Assembly: GCA_009192285.1 (NCBI GenBank)
Contig: WBVU01000005.1
Span: 2,684,731-2,748,730, forward strand
Direction: 5' to 3'
DNA length: 64,000 nucleotides
From: Morchella semilibera
Taxonomy: Eukaryota > Ascomycota > Pezizomycetes > Pezizales > Morchellaceae
The notes under the pieces were generated by a model. The model searched no databases and was not told the origin of the DNA. It saw only the letters and a program-made list of their open reading frames with translations. The position numbers and the translations under genes are program-made. Positions within the stretch are counted from its first letter, which is position 1; each line of letters begins with the position of its first letter. Shown one piece after another: positions 11,756 through 23,054 of the stretch.

Positions 11756-13565
11756 ATGTCTTTCCAATACGATTACAATCAACAGCAAGGCTCTGCCTCC
11801 CCGACAGGCGGTGCCTCCGCCGGTGGCGCTCCTCCAACCGGCCAGCCCGCTTCCCAGCAACCCACTGCCTCCCCGGCGCCTTACCCCAATAATTCTGCGA
11901 CCGGCTCCTCCAATGGGGCACCATCTACTGATGCCAAGACAACCTTGTGGTACGTCCGATGACATATCGTTTAAGTAGCCTTCTTATATAATATGGTTCT
12001 AATACTCTTGGTTTCATAGGATGGGTGAGCTTGAGCCTTGGATCGATGAGGCGTTTGTCCGCAACATTTGGTTCCAGATGGGTGAACCTGTCAATGTCAA
12101 AATGATTCGTGATAAGTTCTCCGGGTACGCGTTTGATACCTCTCAACTTTTCATTGTTTTACTGAACTCCGACACTGATGTTGGAAATATAGAAATGCTG
12201 GTTACTGCTTTGTTGATTTCAATAGTCCTGCTGCAGCAGCTAAAGCCTTGACACTTAACGGCAATGCCATTCCCGGTAGTGCCCGTCCCTTCAAACTGAA
12301 CTGGGCTTCCGGTGGAGGGTTGGCTGATAGACGGTTCGTTCATTTATATCTCTTACCCCGATGGTTATGAGACTAATAATATTCTATCTATAGCGATGAC
12401 CGCGGGCCCGAATTCTCCATCTTTGTCGGCGACCTCGGGCCGGAAGTTAACGAATATGTTCTCGTTTCTCTTTTCCAATCCAGGTTCCCATCTTGCAAGT
12501 CCGCCAAGATTATGACTGATCCCGTGAGCGGTATGTCGCGTGGATACGGATTTGTTCGCTTTTCTGAGGAACTAGATCAACAACGTGCCTTGTCTGAGAT
12601 GCAAGGTGTTTATTGCGGAAACCGCCCCATGCGCATCTCAACTGCCACTCCTAAGAACAAGAGTGCTGCCACTGGCCAAGCGATACCTGGTGGCGCCGCT
12701 CCTGTTGGGATGTATTCAATGGGCGCCCCCCCTATGGGCTATTATGGTGCCCCTCAGCCGATGAACCAGTTTACTGATCCTAACAACACTACCGTATTTG
12801 TCGGAGGACTTTCAGGCTATGTGACTGAAGATGAACTCCGCTCATTCTTCCAAGGATTTGGAGAAATTACTTATGTTAAGATCCCACCTGGTAAGGGCTG
12901 TGGATTTGTGCAATTCGTCCAAAGGCATGCAGCGGAGATGGCAATCAACCAAATGCAGGGTTATCCTATTGGGAATTCAAGGGTCAGATTGAGTTGGGGC
13001 CGCAGCCAAAACAATTCCGGCCCCGCCGGAACACCTTATAGACCTGCTCCTCCTCCTCCGGTTTACCCGTCAATGGGAATCCCTCCCCAGCATCATTACG
13101 CGAATTTCGCTCCACTAAAGTAGTTACACGGTTTCCTTTTATATCTTATAGTTCGATGTATCTATTCTCACATTGCCTTCTTTTCTTCTTCATTTCCCCA
13201 TGGCAAAAGTTTCTTCGATCTTTGTACAAACATTGCTTACCTATGCGCTTATGTCCCATATGTCACCCCCTCTTTTCTCGGACCGCTTAAAGGAAAAAAC
13301 TGTGATAATATGGGGAAGTGTTTGTTTGCTGATTTTTTGCGCCTTTGTGTTTTCCTGTAGTCCTCATGCTGCTCATATGCACCCACCTCCTCAACCAGGT
13401 CAGATGCCACCTCCTGGTCCCCCTGGTGCTCTTCCTGGTCAGAATGACCCCACGGAACCCCTCGACATTCAGCGAATGAATACGATGTACCTTGCAGCCA
13501 AAGACGGTAGAATGGACCGCCTTGAAGCTGACTCACGTGGCTACCACTCAGTCTACGCTGCTTAA
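11756..13565 (+). CDS. Three-RRM RNA-binding protein, Csx1/Nam8/Ngr1 group
   Basis: Five exons join cleanly: 11756-11949, 12020-12124, 12193-12333, 12394-13119 and 13361-13565, giving 456 residues. A Q/G/P/S-rich head (1-60) is followed by RRM1 (about 64-140, starting LWMGELEPWIDE, with GYCFVDF), RRM2 (about 153-230, IFVGDL and GYGFVRF), a G/P/M-rich linker, and RRM3 (about 279-350, VFVGGL and GCGFVQF). The P/M/H-rich tail ends SRGYHSVYAA. The LWMGELEPWIDE opening and three-RRM order are typical of the family that includes fission yeast Csx1, yeast Nam8 and Ngr1, and animal SECp43. These bind mRNA or U1 snRNP and influence mRNA stability or splicing. Which role applies here cannot be told from sequence. 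The last intron (241 bases) is long for this window. The gene has a long pyrimidine-rich leader, and its 3' region is U-rich. Confidence 0.9.
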
Positions 13566-15849
13566 AAAAGAAACACGAACAAAAGTTATAATGGGAACGA
13601 TAGCAAGGGAGAAATGGGGAAGGGGTGTTGGGAGTGTTGATACTTCACCGGCGTTCAGAAAAAATCTTGTTGCTTTGTTGCCTTTTTTTTTTAGTATCGT
13701 CGTGTTGTGTTTGTCCTTGTATCGGGTTTTGCTTGCTTGCTTGCTTTTCCATTCTGTGGGTTGGGGTTTAGCTTTTCTTCGGGGCCTCTTGTTTTCTTAT
13801 CATCAGTTCGGACCTTTAGGCTTGATTGGCAGTCAACCATGTTTATTCTTTTTCTTTTCAAGTGTTTAAAACTCTTTGGTTGCGTTTCTTGTATGGGTAC
13901 AGTTTCCATTTCTGTATCCGTCCATGTCCAGGTATCGTCTATGGCTTATTTTTACTCTTGTTCCTCTTTCCTTTGAGCTCAGCTGCATTGTTGATGACAC
14001 TCCAGCTGTATCCGTCAATTTCATTCACCCCCATTTACTCCTAGCTTCACGGAGATCAATATGTCAGGTCTCCTTTTTGAGAAAATTTGTTTTTTTAGCC
14101 AAGTTGAACTTGCATTTGCTCATGATGTTTCTTGCATTTTTTTTTCTGGGCAAAAGAAAAGAAACCTGCGTGCTTGGCGTTTTGCTTGATAGTTCCTGGA
14201 TTGAGGGCAAATACCGCAAAAAAAAAAAGGAAAAAAGGAGAAAAGGTAGATGTTTTTATTTCTGTATGTGGAGGGACCATCGCAGGGGATACCAACAAAT
14301 ATCGGGTTATTTGGGTTCTTGGGTTCTATTATGATTGATCGGGGAATCTCCGAATCCCAGCTAGGAGAGCTTGGTTGTACATTTATGAACCCAATTTGGG
14401 TATGTATATATATTCATGCAATACATGTACGTGTATGTACTTCTTTCAACTCTCTTCTATATATACATGTATACATGTATGTTTTGGTCATTCGTGCCGG
14501 AAACCGGATGTATTTGCAGTCGAAGGCCGGCGTGGAATGAAAGTTTATTAGTGTCGGCTACAAATTTTAAATCTCACTAGTGCCGATTTATACCGGCCTT
14601 AAGCAGACACCTGAAGTCGCCATCTGATGAGATGAGGGCTGCTTGCCAATACCCTCATCTTTACATATGTCGAGTCGGGTTACAGGCAGCATAATGAACC
14701 AATCGGCAGATTTCAACGCCAGCGAACAAACAGATCCTTATTTGATGTATAGGGCTCCCAAACGAGAATAGCGTGCCTACAACGTCCCTATTTGTTGACG
14801 AAAAACCCTCGGCTTAAAGACCTACATTGGATAAACATGAAGGCAAGTGCTAGTTCATAGAATATCACTCGACCATTATCATGCAGTATTCATTAACACA
14901 TGGAACAAAAAGTCCACGCGGGTCGCTAAAAAGGTACATTGTTACCCCCCGCCCTTAGATTAACCACCCGTCCGAATGGTCGGTGGCTTGCTCCGTGTAT
15001 GCCATAGCGTTGAGTTCGCTGGACAGACCACCACACCATGTACTGTCACTCACTGGGTACATGTATTGATTGATACTGGGTGTTGGCGGGCAGGGGGTTT
15101 TTGATAAAAGTAAATAAACTGAACCTGGCCGCTTCTCACTGGTGGGGTCCGTCAACACCCAGTACCCATCATCACTGGCCCTGTGAACGATAGTAGTGCC
15201 CTAGCACTGGATGCTGGTTTTGCTTCACCCCACACAAAAATACAATCAAATTAAAGTCGTCAAGGCCCGCAGGAATCAATCATCAAGTAGTGACATCGTT
15301 CTTAAGAGCTAATTTGTCTCTATGAATTTTCCTGGTTAACTGACGGAGGCCTTTATGTAGCATCTTGTATCTATCAAAAAGAATACTCATGCCCGCACAG
15401 TTCCAGGACAGGCTTCCCTAGTGCTAATTGGATGCCTGGTGTTAGACTGCGAGCTGATCATGAGCTACATGTAGTTATAAACTGAGGTATACGTACACGT
15501 AGTATCATGCACTAAAGAACTCTGTGTGGGTGTCGAGTCTCCGAAGGGAGGCCTGAATTTTTAACGGCGAATCCCGGACCCGAAACTAACATAAAACATG
15601 TATTCCTCAAGTAAAAAATGGATCTACAATAGATCTAGACATGAACTACTTGTTGCGCATTAGCTTTGGAATTCTGCAAATCTTAACTGGCATACATGTA
15701 TTCGTGGGTGAACTACATACATCTTATATACATACATATATGTTTACATGTACATATAACCCCTGCTAGAGCATTTGAGCTCAAAGAATTACGTTCCGTT
15801 TTGATCTTCTTTATATTGTAATCTGGAACACACACAGAGGAGGTGTTAT
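13566..15849. other. 3' flank of the RRM gene and gene-free DNA
   Basis: 13566-14250 is T-rich with A runs and probably includes the 3' untranslated region of the RRM gene. Further on there are ACATGTA words near 14420, 14465, 14475, 15058, 15470, 15595 and 15694. No coding frame or RNA gene is supported. Confidence 0.5.
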
Positions 15850-15923
15850 ATATATACGGTGAGTGATTAGAACTCGGCGGTGTGGCTTGTGTTGTTACAT
15901 GTACGTCCCCGGGGTACATTCTA

Positions 15924-16100
15924 CAGCGAAAGCTTACTATAACGGTACGCTCAGGACTAGAATTTGGTACTGTTATACTCAGCCGTTAACTAAAAAGTCG
16001 GGAATTTTTGTTGCAACGATATCTGACTAGTAAGTAACGCGCGAGTAAAGGCCGGGCAAAAATGACCGGGAAGTGCTACCGTTATAGCAATCTTTCGCTG
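15924..16100. mobile_element. Miniature inverted-repeat element B
   Basis: The ends CAGCGAAAG and CTTTCGCTG extend to imperfect inverted repeats of 24 bases, reaching TATAACGGTA on the left and TACCGTTATA on the right. It is inserted in element A copy 2 and itself contains element C copy 1. No other copy was seen in the window, and the target duplication is not clear (at most one or two bases). Confidence 0.65.
15976..16047. mobile_element. Miniature inverted-repeat element C, copy 1
   Basis: The ends are TACTCAG and GCGAGTA, and the interior shares GTTAACTAAAAAGTCGG and TTGCAACGATAT with the copies at 16498 and 20490. The ends are related inverted repeats. The outer TA on each side would be the target duplication if this is a Tc1/mariner-type derivative, which is an inference. 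It lies inside element B. Confidence 0.65.
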
Positions 16101-16239
16101 ACTCACTTACCCTTGATATCGGAGTACATACATGTACATAATACATGTACAGGTAGATCTGATAAGTACATGTGTACATGTTTTTAATGGAGGGTTCTAT
16201 AGGTCAACGACACATGTACATGTAGCTCTTGTTCAAAAG

Positions 16240-16285
16240 TCCCAGGGCAACGCAACCGCGAGTTGCTACGGGGCCTGCCCTGGGA
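16240..16285. repeat. Short perfect inverted repeat (hairpin)
   Basis: TCCCAGGGCA at 16240-16249 is exactly complementary to TGCCCTGGGA at 16276-16285, and a smaller GCAAC/GTTGC pair lies inside. It could be the core of a small transposon remnant or a transcribed hairpin, with nothing to decide between them. Confidence 0.4.
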
Positions 16286-16497
16286 TTTTTGGCATGAAGG
16301 CATGCATACATGTATAAGATAAAATTTATCTTTGATTATACATGCAAATTTTCCCTTCCTAGTAAGTACTTACATGTACTTACTTTATTTTTTATACTTT
16401 GAAATACATGTAGCTTTGTAGTGATGCACAAACGAAGGCACAACTACAGCGATGGCCACAGATCTGTAAACCCTTTAGACGAATTACGAGTTTCAAT

Positions 16498-16581
16498 TAC
16501 TCGCGCGTTAACTAAGTCGTCGGATATCGTTGCAACCTAACGCTTATCAAAAATTCCAACTTTTTAATTAACCACTGTGTA
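16498..16581. mobile_element. Miniature inverted-repeat element C, copy 2 (inverted)
   Basis: It reads TACTCGCGCGTTAACTAAG at the left and TTTTTAATTAACCACTG then TGTA at the right, i.e. the reverse orientation of copies 1 and 3. The length is 84 bases. The shared core GATATCGTTGCAACC is retained. Confidence 0.65.
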
Positions 16582-16959
16582 TACGGTATGAAGAAACGGG
16601 GTGAAATACTACCATAGAACTACAGAACAGTGAACACTTGATTAAACTAGAGCTGGAGAAGGAGTACTGTATCAATATTATATTGAAGGGAATACCGTAA
16701 AAGTACATGTAGTGATCCAACTCGCTTTTTTGGTACTGGTACATATGCATGCATATGTGCAATGCAATGCAAAAAAAAAAAAAAAAAGGGTTGTAGATTT
16801 ACTATATGTAGTAGGGTAGTAGGAATACGGTATTTGATAGTATATTCTACAATACAGGATTACATGTAAGTTCTGTCATAGCTTTAAGCCGCATGTATAC
16901 TTACATGTCCTAGCCACTCCTTTACAGAAGATCCCATAAATACTAGGCCCATAAGGAAA

Positions 16960-17855
16960 AGGGTACCGCATTCCCGTCAATACGCTAGTAATATGACTAG
17001 AATACTGCAACGGCATGTACAGTACCCTTCCTCTAGTGCCGGTTTAATTCGGTATTCGTTACTAAATTCATAATGTATGTATATACATAGTCTCGTGCCC
17101 ATCCCCTATTTTGGTGTGGTTGGAGATGTAGTATTTTTTTATGTATCCTTCCGGTATTGCACACCACAATAAAAAAAATACCGATTGGGTCTGGGAACGA
17201 GACTACATGTAGTATATACATGTACTTGTACTTGCCTACATGTACCTAGCTAATGATATAAAAGTTGGCCGCCATATGCATACATGTATATACATGTAGG
17301 CATATCTCATGGGGCGTTAGATGTGTTAAAAAAATTTCTAGAATGGAAGTACATACATGTACTTCCATTTTATAGAGAAAAGAAGCAGTGCAAAGAGAAA
17401 GGCAATATAACTACATATAAGTACATGTAGATATACTGATTATATTCACGGTGTCAGCATGTTCTAGCTATAGGTCTTGCAAGGCAGTACCTAAATTATC
17501 AAGTGTAGCTCCTTTTGTATACATGTAGTCATGTTTGTAGTTGTAGAAATCAAGGGATTGATTCTTTCTCACGATTACATATAGCTACATGTTGTAGTCT
17601 TCTAGACTTACCAGATGGGGGTAGTTTGTTGCAGTTTTAAGTTACATGTACAATGTACATGTATGTATGCTAGATGGCCGGTCAAATGGAGACTGACAAT
17701 GATGCCACATATGTACATGTACCAAAAAGAGGGGTGGGATCACTACGGTATTCTCGTTGGTACGCTAGCATTGTGGTAAGCATACGGTATTTGTATAGTA
17801 CTCTTCCTCTAATGCCGATTTAATTCGGTATTTGTCACTAAATTCCGTAGTCCTA
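16960..17855. repeat. Diverged direct-repeat pair of about 115 bases
   Basis: The segments at about 16965-17075 and 17742-17855 share CTTCCTCTA then TGCCGRTTTAATTCGGTATT and GTYACTAAATTC, with weaker similarity before that. A related fragment (AGTGCCGATTTATACCGG) stands near 14580. This is probably a decayed short dispersed repeat. No end structure was found. Confidence 0.5.
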
Positions 17856-18939
17856 TGGTAGTGATTTCACCCCATTTTTCATACTGTACCTACATGTAAT
17901 AAAACATTCATATATATGACAACATCCCCGGTTGTACCTGTGAAAACCTACATGTATGTATGTATATGAGTGGGCTATAAATACATGTACCTATTGGTCC
18001 TAGATATGATCAGAACCATGCTAGCTAGGGATACATGTACTACTAACGGCGGAACGTCTGAATACATGTACGTTATATGCAGTGTAATATGTGCTGCCAA
18101 AATTAAACTCCAAAGTGCGAGACCAAACTTGCCACACTTCTAAGAGATTTGGCGGTAGCTATCATAAACTTTTTTAAAATATTGGTGGGGGGCCGATGCA
18201 AGGGGCAACTTACGAGACTATCCCTTAGGTTGTCCCCCCCCCCCCCCCAGAAAAAAGCAAAAGTTGGTAATAGATCTATACATGGAGTTGATCTCCATAC
18301 AAATCCTCGCTCTCTGCTTTACTTATGGATACAAGGGAATACAGTCATAAGAGAGCAGACCCTTACTCAAATTTACCTCGCTCATCTTTGGAGAGTGAGC
18401 CACGAAGTAAGTCACAATATATGGACGCAGGGTAACTGTACTTTTCTCAACGTCCATTCTGACATAGGGAGTTTAATTTTTATTGTGGTCGCGTGGACGA
18501 GTATAGGCGGATCGCCCACGCCTCACTAGACGATTACATGTGCCTCATTAGGAACATAGTCCAAGACTAGAGATCCCAAGACACATCTTACAGATGTGGC
18601 TGATCACAACCCCTGCAAGGTTCAGGCGTCCGTTGTGCACTGATTCCTCTGGCTTTCCCCACCATGTGCCGTCTTACTTATAACCAGCACCCCAACCGCA
18701 TCCGCTGGTCGCCTGGATTGCTTGCCTGAATCTCCACAGTGATCATCGTTGGCATTATTATTATCATCATCAATCATCAGCTCGTCTACAAAACTACAAT
18801 AGCAGACAGCCCGCCAACTCACAATCTCATTGCTCACCATACATCGCTCACCACATTCACGTCTACACTCCTACTCGCTCTTATCACCCGCCCACATATC
18901 ACTACACACATTCTCACCCACGCGGCTGCAGTAGTCGCT
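17856..18939. other. Gene-free stretch and upstream region of the dsRNA-binding gene
   Basis: It holds more ACATGTA words up to 18070, a C run near 18235, and a C/A-rich leader from about 18750. An in-frame ATG at 18739 would add an isoleucine-rich, low-complexity head and is not preferred over the ATG at 18940. Confidence 0.45.
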
Positions 18940-20352
18940 ATGTCTGCTATATTCTCTAATATTCCCGACACTGTCGCATCGGATTTTAAGCCTCTGCCAA
19001 AATCTTTACACTCCGGGAAGGAATCTGCGATGTCTGTTGAAGAAGAGGATACTTCCCAAATGTCTTGTCCGCCACGGAGTCCATCACCATGCATCAAAAA
19101 GGAACAACATCCATTCGAAGAAAGCGACACAGATCCGTTCATACTAGCTGATACTTACCTCAAGCTCAACCCCATGGAAGAAGAAGCTACAAAGAAGAAC
19201 CCCAAATCCCAAAAGAACAAAGAGGGGAAACCCCTACTAAACGAACCGGTTATCATCTCTACCTCAATAACAACAACACATGTCAAGGATCTTCATGAAC
19301 TCTGCCAATCACAAGTGAGAATGACGCCTTCTTTCGAATTTAAAGCAGAACTACCGCTAGGGTTTTGCGCAATCCTGAGGCTGGCGGGGCCTGAGGGGAT
19401 TCAGGAATTTGAAGCCAAAGGACCATATCCTAGTAAAAAACATGCAAAAGAGGCAGCAGCGGGCTTGGGGCTTGAGTATCTGAAGAGTTTGCCGAAGAAT
19501 TCAAAGTCGATGATGCATGAAAACCCTGAAAAAGATGATACAAATTGGGTTGGGAAATTAAGTGGTGAGAAAACCCTTTAGCCACATCTAAACGAAATCA
19601 GCCCATTCATTTTCAATACACAAATAAAAACAACATTCAATTACTTCGTTATGTAGAGGTAGAAAGGGCTAATCATTTACCTACAGACTGGTGCAACATG
19701 AGGAAAATAAGGCCGGAATTTATCGACTATGCTACGCCGGGTGCCGGCTTCTCATGCGAAATCAAGCTTCCTGCTGATCCCGGTTATCCTGGTCTTGAAG
19801 ACGAAGTATTTGGTGACAAGAACGTTGCATTTAAAAATAAGCGTTCCGCAAAAGTTGCAGCCTCCAAGGCGGCTGTGATCTGGCTACAGAAAAACTCACC
19901 CGCACCATCCCCTAGTGGCTCCGTATCAGGCGGTAGCAAGAAATCTGGAAAACTGGGTAAAGTCAGTAGGGACGTATCATACCCCAAAGGATCTAAACCG
20001 GCGGCGATTGTAAATCGTAACTACCCTATATTCTGATCCTTAAACTGTTCGTTCATGTTAAAATGAGTCACAACTAACAATTATTCATGAAGTTGTCTGC
20101 CCTCGCCTTGGTGTAAACACACCTGAGTATAAATTCACACCCGACCCACGCACTCCTGGGATGTACGACGTCTGTGCCATCATCAGACGGCCCAACGGCC
20201 CTAAAGACGTCATGATTGGTCCTGTAAAAAATCTCTACGGCAAAAAGAAAGCAAGAGAGGAGATGTCCGTTGGGGTTTATAATTGGATAAAAAAAGAGGC
20301 AGAAAGACAGGGGGTCGGAATATATGAGGACGCTGATACCGACGAGCCTTGA
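18940..20352 (+). CDS. Protein with three double-stranded-RNA-binding motifs
   Basis: Three exons (18940-19564, 19687-20016 and 20093-20352) join in frame to 404 residues. After a disordered acidic/serine-rich head (1-105) come three dsRBM-like units. The first is at about 113-183 (LHELCQSQ helix, PSFEFK strand, then the classic KKHAKEAAAGLGLEYL helix). The second is at about 201-275 (NWVGKLSDWC..., with KRSAKVAASKAAVIWL). The third is at about 318-388 (NTPEYKF, with KKKAREEMSVGVYNWI). A basic G/S/K linker separates the last two. No RNase III, helicase, deaminase or kinase domain is visible, so it looks like a pure dsRNA binder acting as an adaptor or competitor in RNA silencing or dsRNA sensing. 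That role is inferred from domain content only. The third unit lacks some consensus alanines and may be structural. The start at 18940 is chosen because the longer frame adds an implausible low-complexity head. Confidence 0.83.
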
Positions 20353-22188
20353 GATCCACACCGGACTGATGAAGCCACACTTGCTTACCAATACATTACC
20401 TTAAATGGTTTATGGTGGTTTAGTGTAGGTCTTGAGGCACAAATCTTACTTGGGAAGACAACACGTACTGGATAGTGCACTAATCAACATACTCAGTCGT
20501 TAATTAAAAGGTCGGAAATTTTAGTAAGCACTTGATTACAACGATATCCGATCATTTAATTAACACGCGAGTATGCACTTGATTAAATAAGAGTTTAATC
20601 TCAATATTTACATTAATCGGTACCTATTGCTTTCCCAAGTAACATTCTTTTTCTTGTTCGTCTTCCATTATGTTCCCGGTGTTGCTCGGAGTATTTGACA
20701 TTTCCCGGGAGGTATCTCTCTTATTCCATAGGACGGAAAAAGCAAACTCGGCGTTCTTGCATTCCCCCACCCCTTTCCCTTTTCCCTTCTTTCTTTGAGG
20801 CGGACGGTTTTTCTTGATCTTTGTATGTATATTTTCATTTTTCTTTCTTCGTTTGGTAGAACGTTTATTTCAAGTTATTCCTAATGGAGCGTACTAATAA
20901 TGCTCAGTGTTTCGTGCTCTGTTGGTTTTTGGCTATTGGACTATTGGATCAAGAATAGAAATACAATGGGCGTTTATATTGGTGATTTTATTTTAGCTAA
21001 TAATAATTGGAAGCGGTTATCCAGACTCCCCTTAATTTTAACTATTATCATAAAAAATGTCTATTGGTAATCTCGTTTCTAGGCCATTCGGCTTTTTTCT
21101 TTTCTTTTCTTTTCTTTTCTTTGTTTTTTTTTGGGGGAGGGGGTCAAATGTGTGAACGGTAAAACATCATGCAATCCTCGAGCCAAGCATTTGTTTTACC
21201 AGCTTCCGTAGACTCCCACACAAACCAAACCACTTAGGGGTGAGGACGCTCCGGAAACCGAAACCATTTAGATCCTCACTCTCCACCAGCAACGAAATGA
21301 ATTCTTTATTATATAGATATGGTGCCGCGCACGTTAAAGGTAGTATATAATGCAAATTGGATCACTACTTAGAACTTTTCAACAAAACAAGATATCAAAA
21401 TTCTAACACAGCAAGTTGTAGGATATAGTTAATATTTTGTCTGGTTGAAAAGCTATATAAGAAGGGGTGGCATTTGCCTATTTTTGTGAAAAGCGCCAAG
21501 ACTTAGTGAAGTGGAACAGTATTGTATCCATTTCTACCCTCTTCATTACAGAATTGCGGCTAAGATGTGATTTCCAGCCATAAAGTGGCTGGATTTCCAT
21601 GCTCTAATTGGCTCAAGGGCATCCGGAGTAGCCAAGATTGTTCCAGCCGAAATACCAACATGTCACCTTTTAAGGATATAGTCAATAAAGAAATAGGTTA
21701 AGTCTACAAACAATTTTACCTTATAAACAACATCAAACGCTCTCATTAGAGGTAAATTGGGCGGTGGTGATGTCTTTGGCAACTCTTCACTCAAGATACT
21801 ACTCGTAAATTCATGACGTTTCCGAACACGACGACTACATGTATATATTGCATGCCATACAAAAGATAGCCTTAGCGCGTTTTTTCTGTGGATGCATAAC
21901 ACTTAAACTCGGAAACGCCATGAAAGTACGAGTGTTGTAACATATAGTAATGTCATAAATTACGATATATTACCTTAGAAAGATATAAGTATAAAGAGTT
22001 TGCCACTTATTATTCAGTAACCCTGAATGATTATTCCGATTATCTAAGATTATAATCCCTACATTAGCAGGTTAATCCCAGAAGCCTTCATTCAGAAACA
22101 AGAAACCCCTGCTGCAAACCTACGTGTTATGTAAAGCACCCACCCCCGCGGTACAATTAAAAGACTAAGCACCATGTAGTACATGTAG
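20353..22188. other. Gene-free stretch
   Basis: AT-rich intergenic DNA holding one element C copy (20490-20573), a TTTTC-repeat run near 21095-21120, and ACATGTA words near 21838 and 22181. It contains the 3' flanks of the two converging genes. No coding frame or RNA gene is supported. Confidence 0.5.
20490..20573. mobile_element. Miniature inverted-repeat element C, copy 3
   Basis: 84 bases, TACTCAGTCGTTAATTAAAA...AATTAACACGCGAGTA, same orientation as copy 1 at 15976 and with the same ACAACGATATCCGA core. Ends are inverted relatives of each other. Confidence 0.7.
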
Positions 22189-23054
22189 TTATAGGGGTAA
22201 GAGATGGCACCCCAGAAGACCTCTGCCCCCCCAGTCCTCCCTTGGTGTTAGACTTACACTCAAGTCAATTCGAGTGTCAGAATCGTCCTTTCTTGAGAGT
22301 AGAACATTGACAGGGCTCTAGGTGTTTCGCCTGAATTAGCGACATATACCCAGCAGCAATTGCAGTAGGATGATTCTTAAACAACAAGGTACTACTTACA
22401 CCTTTATTCTGGGCGACGACCTCGGCTACTTTTGAGAGCCTTGAATGGTTCAGAGCGTTCACAGCACCAAACCGTTTAATATGGTCTCCTGGCCTCATTC
22501 CAGCTTTTGCAGCGGGGCTTCCTGGTGTAACAGCATTGACCCTTGCGAAGGGTGCTTCTATCAGTTGTGCGGCGGAGGGAGAGGCTGATGTGGATAACGC
22601 TGAAGTAGCAAGTGTGGCTGCGATGGTCGCATGGTGAGCATGAAGGCCCTTTTCGATCTTGTCCATGAGGCCCTTATAATCATTACGGAGGTGAATTATT
22701 CGTGAACGTGTGATACGAATCTGAGCAACATCGATGTCGTCACGTGGATAGCCATCGAAAGTGCACAATGGCGTCTGCATATTTACTTTGTGCTAATTGG
22801 AAACATTCCAGATTAGCTATTCCATTCCACCAACTCGGCGATTAAGAGGAGGAATGCTTAAAAGACTTCAATCTCTTGGATGCTAGATAACATACTGAGT
22901 CTAGAATACTTCCTAGCGCCTTGAGCTCAGCTTCTACATTATCCCTCTCCTTCATTAAAGCTAGGAGATCTTCCTTTACATTCGCGTGACTGTTCTGAGG
23001 CGCAACGCCGGAAGGATTAGAGGAAGAGGTGACAGAGGGCATGTGGATATCCAT
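22189..23054 (-). CDS. nas2: Proteasome regulatory-particle assembly chaperone Nas2 (p27/PSMD9)
   Basis: Three exons on the minus strand (23054-22896, 22792-22400 and 22317-22189) join to 226 residues, the usual size for the family. The N-terminal coiled-coil part (about 20-100) holds MKERDNVEAELKALGSIL, then VNMQTPLCTFDGYPRDDIDV and IIHLRNDYKGLMDKIE, the Nas2 signature. A PDZ domain follows (about 120-205, FARVNAVTPGSPAAKAGMRPGD). The C-terminus reads SLTPREDWGGRGLLGCHLLPL, and the WGGRGLLGCH motif is diagnostic. Nas2 binds the C-terminus of the ATPase Rpt5 and delays its docking on the 20S core during assembly of the 19S base. The donor GTAAGT next to 22399 and acceptor CCTAG before 22317 restore the conserved C-terminus. 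Without that intron the frame ends in unrelated sequence. Confidence 0.93.

Larger units (their letters stand above)
15850..16127. mobile_element. Miniature inverted-repeat element A, copy 2 (interrupted)
   Basis: The right end ACTCACTTACCCTTGATATC then GGAGTAC matches the right arm of copy 1 at 8716-8803. The left part (GTGAGTGATTAGAACTCGGCGG, decayed at its tip) matches the left arm. The element is split at TTCTA/ACTCAC by element B, and copy 1 shows the unsplit site TTCTACTCAC. Confidence 0.65.
14400..18100. repeat. TACATGTA-rich intergenic DNA
   Basis: Counting by eye, ACATGTA occurs roughly 30 times between 15400 and 18100, usually as the full palindrome TACATGTA, often paired (TACATGTATATACATGTAGG near 17280) and mixed with GTATGTA and GTAC words. 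A seven-base word is expected well under once in 2.7 kb. The same word recurs in other gene-free stretches of the window, and I noticed none in the coding exons. Function unknown. Confidence 0.75.

Noticed and set aside
18149-18529. 126-codon open frame
   Set aside because: It crosses a C homopolymer and has no domain or conserved-looking segment.
18739-18939. N-terminal extension of the dsRNA-binding protein from the upstream ATG
   Set aside because: The added residues are an isoleucine run and a low-complexity T/H/L stretch without protein character. The ATG at 18940 is more plausible.
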